DNA from: Candidatus Acidulodesulfobacterium acidiphilum
GTDB lineage: Bacteria > SZUA-79 > Acidulodesulfobacterales > Acidulodesulfobacteraceae
Direction: 5' to 3'
Length of the DNA: 16,921 nucleotides
Assembly (NCBI GenBank): GCA_008534395.1
Contig: SHMQ01000039.1
Coordinates: forward strand, 1 to 16,921
Shown: positions 14,122 to 16,921 of the stretch, one piece after another
Numbering within the stretch: position 1 is the first letter of the stretch
How the letters are laid out: every line of letters begins with the position of its first letter
The notes under the pieces: model-generated
Told to the model about the DNA's origin: nothing
The model's input: the letters and a program-made list of their open reading frames with translations, nothing else
Database searches by the model: none
Translations under genes and position numbers: made by a program

Positions 14122-15879
14122 ATGTCGTATAATTTAATTTTTATAGACGAAAGCGAATCGATGCAAAGAGCTATAACTGCGATACTACAGGACAATACCG
14201 AATTCAACCTCAATCTTGTTAAAGAACCTTCGTCTATTTACAAAGTTGCAAAAAATTTTAAGCCTGATATTATAGTACTGAGCTATAATTCTATCGACAC
14301 CGATCTAAAGAAAAGCATAACGGAACTTAAAACAAGCAAAGAGTTTGCAGAAACTCCCCTTCTTCTATTAGTTCCTTCTGATTTGTCCGATAAGGAGAGA
14401 GACGTTCTTATTAAATTAAAAACGGACGGCTTTATATACAGGCCGTTCGACAAAGATACGTTTATCTTAAAAGTAAAAAAAGCGCTGTCTATTCCCGACG
14501 AAGATAAATCCGGAAAAATTTCGGGAGATATCGCTTCCGAAAACAAAAAAAACGACTTAAACAAAATTAAGTACGCGGCTAAAAATAATGTTATTAAAAG
14601 CGATAAAGTATTCGACATTTCAGATTTTGAAACTAAAAAAAATAACGAAAATTTAGATTTTCAAAACATATCAAATGCTTTATCGCCTAAGAAAGATAAT
14701 AATAATGAGGGCGGCTATGAAAATGCGGCGTCGGATACCGAAAATTCAGATATCGAATCGGCAGAACTCAGCCAGGCGTTTGAAAATTTATTTAAAGACG
14801 ATGCTATATTCAAAGAATTTGAAGAATTAAACAAGAAAGACGTCCGGCTTTCGGCTGCAGAAGATTCGAATATTATATCCAAAACCGAAACGACAGCAGG
14901 CGCAACTCGGATGCAGGAAATTGAAACAAGCTCAGCCTATGATATAACGCAAACCGGAGAAGAAAAAAATGAAGCGCCTATATCGATTACCGGAACCCAA
15001 AATAAATTGGAAACGGAACCGGCTTCCGATATTAAAAAAACTGAAGAACCGACCGATATTGCGGAAATAAAAATTTCGGAACCGTTTTCATACGAAAAGA
15101 TTCAGGAAACTTCATTAGAGCCGCAAACTCAACAGATTAATACCGACAAGGAAAACGATATACGGAAGACGGAAGAAATTGAAAAATCTGCCGATACTTT
15201 ATGGAGTATAGAATCTTCAGATTCTTTCGAGCCTAATCCGCTTAACGAACTAATGTCTTCTATAAACGTAAATCAAACATCGCGGAACGTTAATAATGCA
15301 GATGATATAAATAACGGTATTTTTGATCTTAGCGCTCCGGAAAGCGGACTTGAAATTAACGCCGATTCTTTAAAAGGAACAGAAGAAGCGTCCGAACAAA
15401 TAAATGTTGCGGAACAAAATAGTTTAACGGGTTATGGGTCAAATAAAAATCAAACTTCCATAGACGTTAATATTAATAATAATGCAGATGATATAAATAA
15501 CGGTATTTTTGATCTTAGCGCTCCGGAAAGCGGACTTGAAATTAACGCCGATTCTTTAAAAGGAACAGAAGAAGCGTCCGAACCACACTTGGCGGCTCTC
15601 GAGAAACAACAGCCGAATAATCAGGATTTCAATGAACCTTTTGCCGGATTCAATATCGCGTTAAGCGAAGAAAAAACTTCAACCGAAAAAAAAGGAGAAT
15701 TAAAATTGAAAATTTTAAACGAACAGAATCTTGCCGATATGGATTCTTATCTTAAAAATGCTATAGAAACAGTCATTAGCGAAATTAAACCCGATATTAT
15801 TGAAACAGTGAAAAAAATGCTTCCAGATATTATTGAAAAGATAGTCAAAGACGAAATAGAAAAAATTAAACAGTCTTAA
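14122..15879 (+). CDS. Pseudo-receiver protein with acidic repeat region and PopZ-like tail
   Basis: Function unknown; 585 residues from the start chosen by GGAGG at 14112. Residues 1-122 have the fold pattern of a response-regulator receiver: LIFIDESESM with the acidic pair D9/E10, PDIIVLSYNS, and FIYRPFDKD before the last helix. The phosphoacceptor Asp is replaced by S54 and the conserved Lys by R107, so conventional phosphorylation is unlikely. Residues about 125-525 are low-complexity, acidic and rich in Asn, Ser, Glu and Thr, with an exact internal duplication of about 35 residues (DDINNGIFDLSAPESG twice). The C-terminus (about 530-585) is amphipathic helix, ending IKPDIIETVKKMLPDIIEKI then VKDEIEKIKQS, like the tails of PopZ-type and some deltaproteobacterial receiver proteins. 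It is followed at 6 bases by nadC. A scaffold or polarity role is speculation. Confidence 0.7.
   Translation: MSYNLIFIDESESMQRAITAILQDNTEFNLNLVKEPSSIYKVAKNFKPDIIVLSYNSIDTDLKKSITELKTSKEFAETPLLLLVPSDLSDKERDVLIKLKTDGFIYRPFDKDTFILKVKKALSIPDEDKSGKISGDIASENKKNDLNKIKYAAKNNVIKSDKVFDISDFETKKNNENLDFQNISNALSPKKDNNNEGGYENAASDTENSDIESAELSQAFENLFKDDAIFKEFEELNKKDVRLSAAEDSNIISKTETTAGATRMQEIETSSAYDITQTGEEKNEAPISITGTQNKLETEPASDIKKTEEPTDIAEIKISEPFSYEKIQETSLEPQTQQINTDKENDIRKTEEIEKSADTLWSIESSDSFEPNPLNELMSSINVNQTSRNVNNADDINNGIFDLSAPESGLEINADSLKGTEEASEQINVAEQNSLTGYGSNKNQTSIDVNINNNADDINNGIFDLSAPESGLEINADSLKGTEEASEPHLAALEKQQPNNQDFNEPFAGFNIALSEEKTSTEKKGELKLKILNEQNLADMDSYLKNAIETVISEIKPDIIETVKKMLPDIIEKIVKDEIEKIKQS
15291..15397 (+). 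repeat. 107-bp exact direct repeat, copy 1
   Basis: Begins TAATAATGCAGATGATATAA and ends GAAGCGTCCGAAC. Identical over all 107 bases to 15477-15583. It is in frame inside the pseudo-receiver gene. Confidence 0.97.
15477..15583 (+). repeat. 107-bp exact direct repeat, copy 2
   Basis: Second identical copy, offset by 186 bases (62 codons), so it preserves the frame. Flanking QTS and V-N residues are also similar just before each copy, suggesting the original duplicated unit was longer and has begun to diverge outside the exact core. Confidence 0.97.
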
Positions 15880-15885
15880 AAATAA

Positions 15886-16740
15886 ATGCAGATATTAGAC
15901 TTCCAAATAAAACCTCTTATATACAACGCCTTAAACGAAGATATAAAGTGGGGGGATATAACGACAGATGCCGTCTTGTCGGAAAAAAATAATCCGGTTA
16001 TGAACTGCGAAGTTATCGCAAAAAGAGCGTGCACCGTTTGCGGGCTTAATATATTTTCAAAAGTATTTGAAATTGTTACAAAAAACGATTATGCCATAGA
16101 TTTTTATTGCAGCGAAGGAGAAAAAATCGATGCAATGCAGAAAGTTTTGCATCTTAAAGCGAAGGCAGGCGATATTCTCTACGGCGAAAGGACAGCCCTT
16201 AATTTTCTTCAGCACTTGTCAGGGATTGCAACTGCGTCTAGCATTGCTTCCGGAGAATTGCGCGGTTTAAAAACTAAAATTTTAGATACCCGAAAAACCA
16301 TACCGGGTTTAAGATTGCTGCAAAAATATGCCGTTAAAATCGGCGGAGGAGAAAATCACAGATTCGATTTGTCTTCCGGAATACTTATTAAGGACAACCA
16401 TATTAAACTTGCCGGCGGCGTGAAGGAAGCAATAGGCGCGGTAAAAAAAAAATATTCAGGTTTTAATTTTAAAATCGAGATAGAAACTTCTTGCCTTGCG
16501 GAAGTAAGGGAAGCGGTTACAGCCGGAGCAGAAATAATAATGCTTGATAATATGAAAATAGATACGATGAAAAAAGCGGTTAAAATTATAAATAATGCCG
16601 CTCTCACCGAAGCCTCCGGCAATATGACCGTAGAAAAATTGCGCGATATAGCGGTAAAAACGGGCGTAGATTATATTTCTATGGGATCCCTTACTAATTC
16701 CGTTATGCCGGCTGATTTTTCGCTAAATTTCGTCCTGTAA
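15886..16740 (+). CDS. nadC: Quinolinate phosphoribosyltransferase (nicotinate-nucleotide pyrophosphorylase)
   Basis: Converts quinolinate and PRPP to nicotinate mononucleotide, CO2 and pyrophosphate, the step joining de novo NAD synthesis to the common pathway; cytoplasmic. The 284 residues match the usual size. The N-terminal part has EDIKWGDITTDAV (18-30) and GERTALNFLQHLSGIAT (100-116). The signature is DTRKTIPGLR (134-143), then KIGGGENHRFDLSSGILIKD (151-170) and NHI, with basic residues R136, K137, H158, R159, K169 and H172 forming the substrate pocket. E198, E200 and D221 (MLDNM) and the GSLTNS loop (267-272) complete the barrel. No ribosome site is visible; it starts 6 bases after the upstream stop and may be translationally coupled. 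Neither nadA nor nadB is in the window. Confidence 0.95.
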   Translation: MQILDFQIKPLIYNALNEDIKWGDITTDAVLSEKNNPVMNCEVIAKRACTVCGLNIFSKVFEIVTKNDYAIDFYCSEGEKIDAMQKVLHLKAKAGDILYGERTALNFLQHLSGIATASSIASGELRGLKTKILDTRKTIPGLRLLQKYAVKIGGGENHRFDLSSGILIKDNHIKLAGGVKEAIGAVKKKYSGFNFKIEIETSCLAEVREAVTAGAEIIMLDNMKIDTMKKAVKIINNAALTEASGNMTVEKLRDIAVKTGVDYISMGSLTNSVMPADFSLNFVL

Positions 16741-16788
16741 ATTTATCTTAATTTTTTAATAGAAATATTATAAAATATATATTATATA

Positions 16789-16821
16789 TTATAGGGACAG
16801 AATTCAATTCTGTCCCTATAA
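16789..16821. repeat. Perfect 16-bp-arm palindrome (REP-like or terminator-like)
   Basis: Arms 16789-16804 and 16806-16821 are exact complements around one central base; the core is GGGACAGAATT and its complement, with GAATTC at the centre. No T-run follows on either strand, so it is not a standard intrinsic terminator. Palindromes with a GGGACAGA core are often seen in intergenic spaces of bacteria carrying REP-associated (IS200-like) transposases; no transposase gene is present here. Confidence 0.85.
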
Positions 16822-16867
16822 CAAATTTGCATAAAATAGAAATTTTATTTTAAACAAGGGGTTTTTA

Positions 16868-16921
16868 ATGGAAGAAATAAATTATATCGATATTTTTGAA
16901 ATCAAAAAAAAATTAAAAAGT
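16868..16921 (+). CDS. Unidentified gene, N-terminal 18 codons (window edge)
   Basis: An ATG at 16868 is preceded by AAGGGG with seven bases of spacing, a good ribosome site, and the frame (MEEINYIDIF, then a lysine-rich stretch) stays open to the window end. Too little is present to name it. It lies 127 bases downstream of nadC, beyond the palindrome, so it may be a separate unit. Confidence 0.6.
   Translation, partial: MEEINYIDIFEIKKKLKS

Overview
The window is AT-rich, tightly packed bacterial chromosome. LptF/LptG, an NtrY/NtrX pair with the sigma-54 activator motif, and lipoprotein signal peptides point to a Gram-negative bacterium. The gene mix (NtrYX, low G+C, a pseudo-receiver protein with a PopZ-like tail) would suit a deltaproteobacterial-type lineage (Desulfobacterota/Sva0485-like), but that placement is weak inference. 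No rRNA, tRNA, CRISPR array or complete insertion sequence was seen.

Layout. (1) 1-2523, minus strand: a phosphate-uptake operon, pstS-pstC-(pstA, cut by the window edge). It has a four-unit Pho box upstream of pstS and a terminator-like attenuator between pstS and pstC. (2) 2623-3872, plus: a solitary iron-dependent alcohol dehydrogenase, divergent from pstS, closed by a long hairpin. (3) 3887-7319, minus: an unnamed envelope operon driven by a near-consensus sigma-70 promoter. It encodes a six-TM protein with a C-terminal zinc ribbon, a single-TM protein with an N-terminal zinc ribbon and a C-terminal Ig-like domain, an LppM-like lipoprotein with a C-terminal TM, and a small TM protein whose own C-terminal zinc ribbon appears to be lost to a frameshift. 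(4) 7356-10915, minus: ntrY then ntrX, a membrane histidine kinase and sigma-54-dependent response regulator. (5) 10969-11745, plus: a PhnP-like metallo-beta-lactamase-fold hydrolase, probably with almost no 5' leader. (6) 11779-13970, minus: lptF-lptG, the LPS export permeases, with a 2-bp junction. (7) 14122-16740, plus: a 585-residue protein with a degenerate receiver domain, a low-complexity acidic middle carrying an exact 107-bp duplication, and a PopZ-like tail, followed closely by nadC. (8) After nadC, a near-perfect 33-bp palindrome and the first 18 codons of another gene.

How the parts relate: much of the window concerns the cell envelope and sensing of the environment (Pst uptake, NtrYX, LptFG, the zinc-ribbon membrane operon). 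The least explained parts are the zinc-ribbon operon with its broken fourth gene, and the pseudo-receiver/PopZ-like protein with its recent internal duplication. All assignments come from reading motifs by eye; no database search was run.
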